From NCBI GenBank assembly GCA_025355225.1, contig JANYAB010000557.1, positions 1-6,492 on the forward strand: a DNA stretch of 6,492 nucleotides, written 5' to 3'. This stretch comes from Bacteroidota bacterium. Its GTDB lineage: Bacteria; Bacteroidota; Bacteroidia; Sphingobacteriales; Sphingobacteriaceae. Shown here piece after piece: positions 1 through 5,203 of this stretch; within the stretch, counting starts at the first letter, position 1, and the number at the start of each line of letters is the position of its first letter. The notes beneath the pieces were generated by a model. The model saw only the letters and a program-made list of their open reading frames with translations. It was not told where the DNA came from and ran no database searches. The position numbers and the translations under genes were made by a program.

Positions 1-1535
1 AGGGCGGCATACATGCAGGTCAGGGTTATGCGCGTACTTCGGGCAAGGTGGGTGTAGTGTTCGCTACCAGCGGCCCAGGTGCTACCAACCTGGTTACAGG
101 CCTGGCAGATGCGCAGATAGACAGCACACCATTGGTATGCATTACCGGACAGGTCTTCGCCCATTTATTGGGTACCGATGCTTTCCAGGAAACTGACGTA
201 ATTAATATTACTACCCCTGTTACCAAATGGAATTACCAGGTTACAGATGCCAACGAAATTCCGGAGGTTATTGCCAAAGCATTTTATATAGCCAGGAGCG
301 GTCGCCCCGGCCCGGTTTTGATCGACATTACTAAGAATGCACAGATACAAAAATTTCAGTTCAAAGGTTATACGCCTTGTACGCACATCCGCAGCTATCG
401 ACCAAAACCAATCGTTCGTCAGCAATATATAAAGGAAGCTGCAGAACTGATCAACCAGGCTAAAAAGCCTTTCGTTATATGGGGACAGGGGGTAATATTG
501 GGCAGCGCCGAACCGGAGTTTAAAGCTTTTATTGAAAAAAGCGGTATCCCGGCGGCATGGACCATTTTAGGTGCAGGCGCCATCCCTACGGATCACCCGC
601 TAAATGTGGGTATGCTGGGTATGCACGGCAATTACGGCCCAAATGTACTAACCAATGATTGCGATGTATTAATTGCTATCGGTATGCGCTTCGACGACCG
701 TGTTACCGGCCGCCTTGATAAATATGCCAAACAGGCCAAAGTTGTTCACTTAGATATAGACCCGGCCGAGATAGATAAGAATGTTAAGAGCACCGTTCCG
801 GTTTGGGGAGACTGCAAGGAAACCTTGCCTTTACTTACCCAGTTGATCGAAGAAAAAATACATCCTGAATGGCTGCAAAATTTCAGAGACCATACAAAGC
901 AGGAGACTGAACAAGTTATTGATGCGGAATTAAACCCAACATCCGGTGAAATGACGATGGGCGAAGTTATCAAGCAACTGAACGAAATAACTAAAGGCGA
1001 AGCGGTTATCGTTACCGATGTGGGCCAGCACCAGATGGTGACCTGCCGTTATGCCACGTTCAACAAAACACGCAGCAATGTTACCAGCGGCGGTTTGGGC
1101 ACCATGGGCTTTGCCCTCCCAGCCGCAATCGGTGCAAAATATGGCACGCCCGACCGTACGGTTGTAGCTATTATAGGTGACGGAGGTTTCCAGATGACTA
1201 TACAGGAACTGGGCACCATTATGCAAAGCAACGTTGATATCAAGATCATTATTCTGAATAACCGTTTCCTGGGTATGGTGCGCCAATGGCAGGAATTATT
1301 TAACGAGCGGCGTTATTCCTTTGTAGATATACAAAGCCCTGATTTTGTAAAGGTGGCTGCGGCTTACGGTATCGCCGGCAAGGCGATCAGCGACAGAGCT
1401 GACCTTCCGGGTACTTTGCAGGAAATGATCAGTCACAATGGCCCGTACCTTTTGGAGGTATTTGTAACTAAGGAAAATAATGTGTTCCCAATGGTGCCAC
1501 AGGGATGTAGTGTGGCTGAGATCAGGTTGAAATAA
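1..1535 (+). CDS. ilvB: Acetolactate synthase large (catalytic) subunit, 5'-truncated by the window edge
   Basis: Condenses two pyruvates to 2-acetolactate, or pyruvate with 2-ketobutyrate to acetohydroxybutyrate, using thiamine diphosphate (TPP), FAD and Mg2+; first common step of valine, leucine and isoleucine synthesis. The frame is open from base 3 and begins GGIHAGQGYARTSGKVG, just after the HEQ motif, so the start codon, roughly the first 60-70 residues and the catalytic Glu lie outside the window. All three TPP-enzyme domains are represented. Visible signatures are ATSGPGATN (from about base 60), GTDAFQE (about 171), FDDRVTGR (about 690), VGQHQM (about 1020) and the TPP/Mg motif GDGG with NN downstream (1176-1262), ending in PMVPQGCSVAEI. 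FDDRVTG together with GTDAFQE separates this from other TPP enzymes such as pyruvate oxidase. The position of the plant herbicide-site Trp is Trp here (1287-1289). ilvN follows after 62 nt. The GTG at 48 is internal, not the start. Confidence 0.97.
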   Translation, partial: GGIHAGQGYARTSGKVGVVFATSGPGATNLVTGLADAQIDSTPLVCITGQVFAHLLGTDAFQETDVINITTPVTKWNYQVTDANEIPEVIAKAFYIARSGRPGPVLIDITKNAQIQKFQFKGYTPCTHIRSYRPKPIVRQQYIKEAAELINQAKKPFVIWGQGVILGSAEPEFKAFIEKSGIPAAWTILGAGAIPTDHPLNVGMLGMHGNYGPNVLTNDCDVLIAIGMRFDDRVTGRLDKYAKQAKVVHLDIDPAEIDKNVKSTVPVWGDCKETLPLLTQLIEEKIHPEWLQNFRDHTKQETEQVIDAELNPTSGEMTMGEVIKQLNEITKGEAVIVTDVGQHQMVTCRYATFNKTRSNVTSGGLGTMGFALPAAIGAKYGTPDRTVVAIIGDGGFQMTIQELGTIMQSNVDIKIIILNNRFLGMVRQWQELFNERRYSFVDIQSPDFVKVAAAYGIAGKAISDRADLPGTLQEMISHNGPYLLEVFVTKENNVFPMVPQGCSVAEIRLK

Positions 1536-1536
1536 A

Positions 1537-1575
1537 GGCCCCAGCCCCTCCCGGCCTCCCCGGAAGGGAGGAGTT
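1537..1575 (+). repeat. C/G-rich hairpin repeat, copy 1 (ilvB-ilvN gap)
   Basis: Begins one base after the ilvB stop codon. It has a GGCCCC block, a C-rich spacer, then a hairpin with arms CCTCCC (1555-1560) and GGGAGG (1566-1571) and a five-base loop. It shares the plan 'GCCCC block, spacer, CCCC-loop-GGGG hairpin, A/T-rich tail' with 1628-1663 (inverted), 2258-2290 and 3010-3040. A purine-rich A tract, not a U tract, follows, so it is not a standard intrinsic terminator. The rest of the gap (1576-1597) is A-rich leader for ilvN. Confidence 0.75.
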
Positions 1576-1597
1576 AAAAAAATTAGTAAATGGAATA

Positions 1598-2257
1598 ATG
1601 GAAAACAAAGATAAAATTGAAAATAATAAAGTCTCCCCTGCCGGGGGAGATTTAGAGGGGGCCGATGAGGCTAAACAAGAATTTAATATCACGGTTTATA
1701 CCGAGAATCAGATTGGTTTGCTAAGCCGCATTTCTACCATATTTACCCGGCGTAAGATCAATATCGAAAGTTTGAACACTTCTCCGTCTGAAGTAGAGAA
1801 AATTCACCGCTTTAATATTGTGATCAACGAGTGGGAAGATGTGGTACGTAAACTTTGCCGTCAGATAGAGAAACAGGTGGAGGTATTGAAAGTATATTAT
1901 CATACTAACGAAGATGTGATATGGCAGGAAATGGCGCTATATAAAGTGTCGACGGATGTTATTGCAGAAAAGGTTAGCGTTGAACGCTTGCTGCGGGAGA
2001 ACGGCGCAAGGGTGGTAACCCTCCGCAAGGATTATACGGTATTTGAAACCACCGGGCACCGTGAGGAAACAGACAACCTGATCAGCATATTGCAGCCCTA
2101 CGGACTAATAGAATTTGTTCGCAGCGCCAGGGTGGCGATCATTAAGGACAGCGAAGGTTTTAACTCTAAGCTTCGGGAATTTGAAAGACTTGAACCGGGA
2201 GAAGATGTGGTTGAAAATGAGTTTTTAAATAAAGCGGATAAAGTATTTTCGATGTAA
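1598..2257 (+). CDS. ilvN: Acetolactate synthase small (regulatory) subunit with a repeat-encoded N-terminal insert
   Basis: Regulatory partner of IlvB; in the family it stimulates catalysis and confers valine feedback inhibition. The 219-residue product has an N-terminal ACT domain from about residue 28 (EFNITVYTENQIGLLSRIS, then RRKINIESLNTSPSE) and a C-terminal small-subunit domain from about residue 112 (ALYKVS to about residue 183), plus an acidic C-terminal tail. The tail and total length fit Bacteroidota members better than the shorter E. coli IlvH. ATG 1598 is the only plausible start: no in-frame ATG, GTG or TTG lies between it and the ACT domain. Residues 11-22, KVSPAGGDLEGA, are encoded exactly by the dispersed repeat at 1628-1663, giving a longer, Gly/Pro-containing leader before the ACT domain. 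The start codon has an A-rich upstream stretch and no clear Shine-Dalgarno site. Co-transcription with ilvB is likely from the 62-nt spacing. Confidence 0.95.
   Translation: MENKDKIENNKVSPAGGDLEGADEAKQEFNITVYTENQIGLLSRISTIFTRRKINIESLNTSPSEVEKIHRFNIVINEWEDVVRKLCRQIEKQVEVLKVYYHTNEDVIWQEMALYKVSTDVIAEKVSVERLLRENGARVVTLRKDYTVFETTGHREETDNLISILQPYGLIEFVRSARVAIIKDSEGFNSKLREFERLEPGEDVVENEFLNKADKVFSM
1628..1663 (-). repeat. C/G-rich hairpin repeat, copy 2, in frame inside ilvN
   Basis: A 36-nt element equal to 12 codons, lying within ilvN without breaking the frame. Its hairpin arms are TCTCCCC (1632-1638) and GGGGAGA (1644-1650) around a five-base loop, followed by TTTAGAGGGGGCC. Read on the minus strand it starts GGCCCCCT and has the same plan as the copies at 1537, 2258 and 3010, so it is inverted relative to them. 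It encodes KVSPAGGDLEGA. From memory, segments like this are common dispersed repeats in Sphingobacteriaceae genomes; that needs a genome search to confirm. Confidence 0.8.
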
Positions 2258-2317
2258 GCCCCCTGACCCCCTGAAGGGGGAATTTAGGGTAAAGGTGAAA
2301 GGATAAAGATCAAAGGT
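2258..2317 (+). repeat. Composite repeat, left copy: C/G hairpin plus purine-rich direct repeat
   Basis: Abuts the ilvN stop codon with no gap. It begins GCCCCCTGACCCCC, with hairpin arms CCCCC (2267-2271) and GGGGG (2276-2280), then AATTTAGGG and a purine-rich 25-mer at 2293-2317. The same order recurs at 3010-3062; the two 25-mers differ at one position, so the first methyltransferase gene sits between two direct copies. The hairpin is followed by AATTTA rather than a U run, so terminator function is not supported. The remaining 2318-2340 is A/T-rich without a recognised signal. Confidence 0.8.
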
Positions 2318-2340
2318 GAAAGGTACTTGATAAAACCATT

Positions 2341-2403
2341 TGTCATGCTGAGGAACGAAGCATCTATTCGCGAATTGGATTCTTCGCGATGCTCAGAATG
2401 ACA
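2341..2403. repeat. Imperfect inverted repeat, TGTCATGCTGAG / CTCAGAATGACA type
   Basis: Outer arms are 2341-2352 and 2392-2403 and match at 11 of 12 positions. The inner parts (GAAGCATC and GATTCTTC) continue the symmetry with offset, and the centre carries a perfect 10-nt palindrome, ATTCGCGAAT (2366-2375). From memory, elements of this kind are widespread intergenic repeats in Bacteroidota. It also supplies in-frame ATG codons at 2389 and 2398 that could be mistaken for the start of the next gene. Confidence 0.75.
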
Positions 2404-2411
2404 AGTAATAA

Positions 2412-2424
2412 ATCGGTGAAATCA
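2412..2424 (+). repeat. ATCGGTG(T/A)AATC box, copy before the first methyltransferase
   Basis: The sequence ATCGGTGAAATCA ends six bases before the chosen ATG at 2431. Related boxes occur before ilvC (3140, 3160) and before the second methyltransferase (5204, 5224, 5247). The function is unknown. Confidence 0.6.
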
Positions 2425-2430
2425 AATAAT

Positions 2431-3009
2431 ATGATAGAAGAAGTAGTACAAGAATATCCAACAGCTTACGATAGCATTAAAAAAGCGACCGAGGCCTGCG
2501 GTTTTTTGCAGATGTCAGAAATATCAACTTGCACTTTGCTGAAAACACTGGCAGCTTCAAAACCGGGTTCTAAGTTTTTGGAGCTGGGTACTGGCACCGG
2601 GTTAGCTACCGCGTGGATATTGGATGGGATGGACAAGGATTCTGCTTTGATATCATTAGATAACGACGAAACGTTATTAAGTATAGCCAAGGAGAATTTA
2701 GGTGTCGATAAGCGTTTAACACTGATATGTACCGATGGTAACGAGTGGATAAAAAAGAATAGCCGGCTAAAGTTCAGCTTTATTTTTGCTGATACCTGGC
2801 CGGGCAAATACATGGTGTTGGAGGAAACTTTAGCCATGCTTGAAAAAGGCGGTTTTTATATCATTGATGATATGCTGCCGCAACCTAATTGGCCGGATGG
2901 GCATGCCGAAAAGGTGGCTAACCTGCTGGCAACGCTCGACGACCGCGAGGATATGGCTGTAACCAAAATGGGCTGGGCATCGGGTATAGTGATAGTAGTC
3001 AAGAAGTAG
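2431..3009 (+). CDS. Class I SAM-dependent methyltransferase, O-methyltransferase-like
   Basis: A 192-residue soluble protein with a Rossmann-type SAM-binding fold. Motif I is FLELGTGTG (residues 49-57), the acidic residue ending the second strand is in SLDND (about residue 77), and FIFADTWPG (118-125) and GGFYIIDDM (140-148) follow. The D and DD residues resemble the metal-binding positions of cation-dependent O-methyltransferases, so a small-molecule O-methyltransferase is possible; the substrate cannot be read from the sequence. I chose ATG 2431 because the upstream in-frame ATGs (2389, 2398) and most of the extra 14 residues come from the repeats at 2341-2403 and 2412-2424, and homology-like sequence starts at about MIEEVVQEYP. 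The gene interrupts the expected ilvN-ilvC adjacency and is bounded by direct composite repeats (2258-2317 and 3010-3062), which suggests later arrival. No pathway link to BCAA synthesis is apparent. Confidence 0.85.
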   Translation: MIEEVVQEYPTAYDSIKKATEACGFLQMSEISTCTLLKTLAASKPGSKFLELGTGTGLATAWILDGMDKDSALISLDNDETLLSIAKENLGVDKRLTLICTDGNEWIKKNSRLKFSFIFADTWPGKYMVLEETLAMLEKGGFYIIDDMLPQPNWPDGHAEKVANLLATLDDREDMAVTKMGWASGIVIVVKK

Positions 3010-3062
3010 CCCCCTGACCCCCTAAAGGGGGAATTTTAGGTGAAAGGATAAAGGTCAAAGGT
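3010..3062 (+). repeat. Composite repeat, right copy: C/G hairpin plus purine-rich direct repeat
   Basis: Starts directly after the TAG stop of the first methyltransferase. The hairpin arms are CCCCC (3018-3022) and GGGGG (3027-3031) with a TAAA loop, then GAATTTTAGG running into the purine-rich 25-mer at 3038-3062. It matches 2258-2317 in order and nearly in sequence, apart from a few spacer bases. No U tract follows the hairpin. Confidence 0.8.
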
Positions 3063-3069
3063 CAATGCT

Positions 3070-3111
3070 TAATGACAATTGACTAATGACTAATGACTAA
3101 TGACTAATGAA
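3070..3111 (+). repeat. Heptanucleotide tandem array, TAATGAC x 6
   Basis: Six consecutive seven-base units: TAATGAC, AATTGAC, three TAATGAC, then TAATGAA. A further TAATGAAC lies at 3121-3128. The first 17-18 bases (TAATGACAATTGACTAAT) recur at 5173-5190. It resembles the short tandem heptamer repeats described in cyanobacteria only in having a period of seven. It lies in the 177-nt gap before ilvC, where I see no promoter consensus. Confidence 0.85.
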
Positions 3112-3139
3112 CAAGTGAACTAATGAACCAAAATAAATA

Positions 3140-3172
3140 ATCGGTGTAATTACAAACACATCGGTGTAATCA
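3140..3172 (+). repeat. Two ATCGGTGTAATC boxes in the ilvC leader
   Basis: ATCGGTGTAATTA (3140-3152) and ATCGGTGTAATCA (3160-3172) are direct repeats 20 bases apart, close to two helical turns. The second ends 14 bases before the ilvC ATG and is followed by an A-rich stretch. The same box occurs before both methyltransferase genes. It could be a regulator site, a translation-leader element or a dispersed repeat; the sequence does not decide. Confidence 0.65.
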
Positions 3173-3186
3173 TAAAAACAAAAACA

Positions 3187-4245
3187 ATGGCAAAACTAAA
3201 TTTCGGCGGCACTGAAGAAAATGTAGTAACCCGCGAAGAGTTTCCTTTAGCAAAGGCACAGGAAGTATTGAAAAACGAAACTGTAGCGGTAATTGGCTAT
3301 GGTGTGCAGGGCCCAGGTCAGGCGCTTAATCAAAAAGACAATGGTATCAACGTAATAGTTGGTCAGCGTAAAGGCACAAAAACTTGGGACAAAGCAGTAA
3401 ACGATGGCTTTGTACCGGGCGAAACACTTTTTGAAATAGAAGAGGCGCTTGAAAAAGGCACTATTATTTGCTATCTGCTGAGCGATGCTGCCCAGATAGA
3501 ATTGTGGCCAACAGTTAAAAAACACCTGACCAAAGGAAAGGCATTGTACTTTTCTCACGGTTTCGGCATTACGTTCAAAGAGCAAACCGGCATTGTCCCT
3601 CCTGCTGATGTAGACGTGTTCCTGGTAGCGCCTAAAGGTTCAGGTACTTCATTGCGCCGTATGTTTTTACAGGGCCGTGGTTTAAATTCAAGCTACGCCA
3701 TTTTCCAGGATGCAACCGGCAAGGCAAAAGAAAGGGTAATATCATTGGGCATTGCAGTAGGTAGTGGTTATTTGTTCGAAACAGATTTTAGAAAAGAAGT
3801 TTTCAGCGACCTTACTGGCGAACGCGGTACTTTAATGGGCTGTATCCAAGGGGTATTTGCTGCACAATATGATGTATTGCGCGCTAACGGGCACTCACCG
3901 TCGGAAGCATTTAACGAAACGGTTGAAGAACTAACCCAATCGCTTATGCCACTGGTAGCAGAAAACGGCATGGACTGGATGTATGCAAATTGTTCAACCA
4001 CTGCACAACGCGGCGCGCTGGATTGGTGGAAGAGGTTCCGTGATGCTACAAAACCGGTATTCGAGGAATTGTACAACAGCGTTGCTACCGGCAAAGAGTC
4101 ACAACGTTCTATCGACTTAAACAGTCAGCCTGATTATCGCGAAAAATTAAATGTCGAGCTAAAAGAATTGCGCGACAGCGAAATGTGGCAGGCAGGTAAA
4201 ACTGTACGCAGTTTAAGGCCTGAGAATCAGGTAGTGGAGGCGTAA
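3187..4245 (+). CDS. ilvC: Ketol-acid reductoisomerase (NADP+), class I
   Basis: Converts 2-acetolactate to 2,3-dihydroxyisovalerate (and the acetohydroxybutyrate equivalent for isoleucine) with NAD(P)H and Mg2+; second common BCAA step, cytosolic. The 352-residue length fits the short class I form with a single C-terminal domain, far from the roughly 490-residue E. coli class II enzyme. Seen: nucleotide-binding GYGVQGPGQ (37-45), cofactor loop GQRKGTKTWDKA (59-70), catalytic-region SHGFG (123-127, His124), APKGSGTSLRR (148-158), and DLTGERGTLMG (208-218), where D208 and E212 match the Mg ligands. E244 and E248 in NETVEELTQ, and Ser270 in CSTTAQRG, complete the active site. The cofactor loop carries Arg/Lys, consistent with NADPH, though this is an inference. 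Start ATG 3187 gives a typical MAKLNFGG beginning and follows an A-rich leader. Its TAA stop lies inside a perfect palindrome (4242-4264). Confidence 0.97.
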   Translation: MAKLNFGGTEENVVTREEFPLAKAQEVLKNETVAVIGYGVQGPGQALNQKDNGINVIVGQRKGTKTWDKAVNDGFVPGETLFEIEEALEKGTIICYLLSDAAQIELWPTVKKHLTKGKALYFSHGFGITFKEQTGIVPPADVDVFLVAPKGSGTSLRRMFLQGRGLNSSYAIFQDATGKAKERVISLGIAVGSGYLFETDFRKEVFSDLTGERGTLMGCIQGVFAAQYDVLRANGHSPSEAFNETVEELTQSLMPLVAENGMDWMYANCSTTAQRGALDWWKRFRDATKPVFEELYNSVATGKESQRSIDLNSQPDYREKLNVELKELRDSEMWQAGKTVRSLRPENQVVEA

Positions 4246-4264
4246 ATTCTGAATCAGAATTTAC
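4242..4264. other. Perfect 11-bp-arm palindrome overlapping the ilvC stop codon
   Basis: The arms 4242-4252 and 4254-4264 are exact reverse complements around a single central A (4253), and the TAA stop of ilvC (4243-4245) is within the left arm. With one central base it looks more like a protein-binding or cruciform-prone palindrome than an RNA hairpin, although a stem with a small loop can form. No U run follows, so I do not call it a terminator. It overlaps the first 41-nt GAATT-periodic unit. Confidence 0.6.
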
Positions 4265-4330
4265 AGAATTAGAGAATTAATGGAATTGTCTGAACTCGAA
4301 TTAAACGAATTAATGAATTAACAGAATTGA
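4249..4330 (+). repeat. Tandem pair of 41-nt GAATT-periodic units (A and B) before the GxxExxY gene
   Basis: Unit A (4249-4289) and unit B (4290-4330) match at about 30 of 41 positions. Each contains four GAATT cores with spacings 9, 8 and 9, starting at 4257, 4266, 4274, 4283 and then 4298, 4307, 4315, 4324. Unit B ends on the A of the gene's ATG. A third unit (C) lies in direct orientation just after the gene at 4749-4789 and matches B at about 37 of 41 positions, including a 26-nt identical stretch (4288-4313 and 4747-4772). Confidence 0.8.
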
Positions 4331-4740
4331 TGGAAAGCGGCAAAAAAACACCTGATGAATTTAATGATTGCACGAGCAGAATTATAGGTTGTGCTATGCG
4401 GGTTCATTCTACATTGGGTAACGGTTTCCAGGAAGTAGTTTACCAAAGAGCTTTGGAAATTGAATTGGCAGACGAGGGTTTGGGATTTGCGAGAGAAATG
4501 GAGATGCCCATATTTTATAAAGGGGTGCAAATTGGAACCAGGCGAGTCGATTTTTTTGTTGAGGACGAGATCATGGTCGAATTAAAAGCCATTATTGAGT
4601 TAGAAGATGTTCATTTGGCGCAAGGCATAAACTATCTGGAAGCCTATAATATGAAAACCGGCTTGCTTATAAATTTTGGAGGTAAAAGTTTGCAGTTTAA
4701 AAGATTGTTGAATAAGAAATATCGATTGAATTTGAATTGA
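4330..4740 (+). CDS. GxxExxY protein, PD-(D/E)XK nuclease-like superfamily
   Basis: A 136-residue soluble protein of the GxxExxY family (PDDEXK_3 type). The naming motif is GFQEVVY (residues 32-38), preceded by AMRVHSTLGN (22-31) with His26. The nuclease-like core has Asp74 in RRVDFFVEDE and the E-L-K triad in MVELKAI (84-86), then QGINYLEAY (98-106) and GLLINFGG (111-118). The family is thought to adopt the restriction-endonuclease fold; its cellular role is not established, and nuclease activity here is only inferred from the D...ELK residues. The alternative TTG at 4327 would add one Met; ATG 4330 is preferred. The gene is flanked by direct copies of a 41-nt repeat (4290-4330 and 4749-4789), and its base use looks visibly more A/T-rich than ilvB. 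This suggests a separately acquired cassette between ilvC and leuA rather than a biosynthetic gene. Confidence 0.9.
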   Translation: MESGKKTPDEFNDCTSRIIGCAMRVHSTLGNGFQEVVYQRALEIELADEGLGFAREMEMPIFYKGVQIGTRRVDFFVEDEIMVELKAIIELEDVHLAQGINYLEAYNMKTGLLINFGGKSLQFKRLLNKKYRLNLN

Positions 4741-4746
4741 AGAATC

Positions 4747-4843
4747 GTCTGAACTCGAATTAAACGAATTAAGGAATTGGCAGAATTTAAACGCAAATAA
4801 AAATTCGAAAAATTCTATTAATTCGAAAAATTCCGGTTCAGAC
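4747..4843. repeat. 41-nt GAATT-periodic units C (direct) and D (inverted) after the GxxExxY gene
   Basis: Unit C is 4749-4789 (GAATT at 4757, 4766, 4774, 4783). Unit D, about 4801-4843, is the same kind of unit on the opposite strand: its reverse complement starts GTCTGAACCGGAATT and has GAATT cores nine bases apart. GTCTGAAC at 4747 and GTTCAGAC at 4836-4843 therefore form the ends of an imperfect inverted repeat. This region fills almost the whole gap between the GxxExxY gene and the next start codon. I see no promoter motif in it. Confidence 0.75.
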
Positions 4844-4853
4844 AAAAGAAAAA

Positions 4854-5144
4854 ATGATACTCGAGGTAGCCATATTAAATATAATCCCAGGCCGGGAAGA
4901 TGAGTTTTTAAAAGCATTTTCCCAGGCAAAGGAGATCATATCAAAAATGGCAGGTTATATCTCCCATCAACTAAAAAGATGCATTGAAAATATAAGTCAA
5001 TTCATCTTACTGGTTGAATGGGAGAAATTGACCGACCATACGGAAGGCTTCAGAGGATCAAAAGAATACCAGGAATGGAAAAGATTATTGCATCATTTTT
5101 ATGACACTTTTCCAACTGTTGAGCATTATGCAGAGGTGAAATGA
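4854..5144 (+). CDS. Antibiotic biosynthesis monooxygenase (ABM) fold protein
   Basis: A 96-residue protein resembling the dimeric alpha/beta ABM-domain family. It opens MILEVAILNIIPGREDEFLKAF, the usual first strand and helix, continues with GYISHQLKRCIEN and QFILLVEWEKLTDHTEGFRGS (about residues 49-69), and ends EYQEWKRLLHHFYDTFPTVEHY. The HTEGFRGSKEYQEW segment is typical of small stand-alone members. The family includes quinol-type monooxygenases and haem-degrading enzymes but many members have no known substrate, so only the fold is assigned. ATG 4854 starts the conserved first strand and follows an A-rich stretch. It sits after the GxxExxY gene and its inverted repeat unit, 119 nt before a methyltransferase; a joint pathway with that enzyme is possible but not shown. 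No signal peptide or membrane segment. Confidence 0.85.
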   Translation: MILEVAILNIIPGREDEFLKAFSQAKEIISKMAGYISHQLKRCIENISQFILLVEWEKLTDHTEGFRGSKEYQEWKRLLHHFYDTFPTVEHYAEVK

Positions 5145-5172
5145 TGTGCAGATGATTGATGTTTCAATGAGC

Positions 5173-5200
5173 TAATGACAATTGACTAATAACCGATGAC
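5173..5200 (+). repeat. Heptanucleotide array, degenerate second copy
   Basis: Four seven-base units: TAATGAC, AATTGAC, TAATAAC, CGATGAC. The first 18 bases are identical to the start of the array at 3070. As before ilvC, it is followed by ATCGGTGTAATC boxes and then a start codon, so the whole leader looks like a degenerate copy of the ilvC leader. Confidence 0.7.
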
Positions 5201-5203
5201 GAA

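Noticed and set aside
48..50. GTG as the start of ilvB
   Set aside because: The frame is open from base 3 with conserved AHAS sequence (GGIHAGQGYARTSGK), so the gene continues upstream beyond the window.
930..1286. 118-codon minus-strand open frame within ilvB
   Set aside because: It lies entirely opposite highly conserved ilvB coding sequence and shows no recognisable domain.
2267..2280. C/G hairpin after ilvN as an intrinsic terminator
   Set aside because: No U tract follows, and the same element occurs inside the ilvN coding sequence and after two other genes.
2318..2345. Bacteroidota promoter (TTTG ... TAnnTTTG) before the first methyltransferase
   Set aside because: A TTTG occurs near 2339, but the TA at the required spacing is missing and no partner element fits.
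3070..3111. Heptamer array as a CRISPR
   Set aside because: Units are seven bases with no spacers, and no cas gene is near.
3010..3186. Leader-peptide attenuator or T-box before ilvC
   Set aside because: No short ORF rich in Leu/Val/Ile codons and no T-box-like sequence or terminator is visible; the gap is explained by repeats.
4249..4843. Insertion sequence carrying the GxxExxY gene
   Set aside because: There is no transposase or canonical terminal inverted repeat pair around the gene; only the 41-nt units, reported as a possible cassette, are supported.
4600..4929. 109-codon minus-strand open frame with an EFFELIEFFEF stretch
   Set aside because: The Glu/Phe-rich part is the GAATT-periodic repeat read backwards, and the rest is opposite two real genes.
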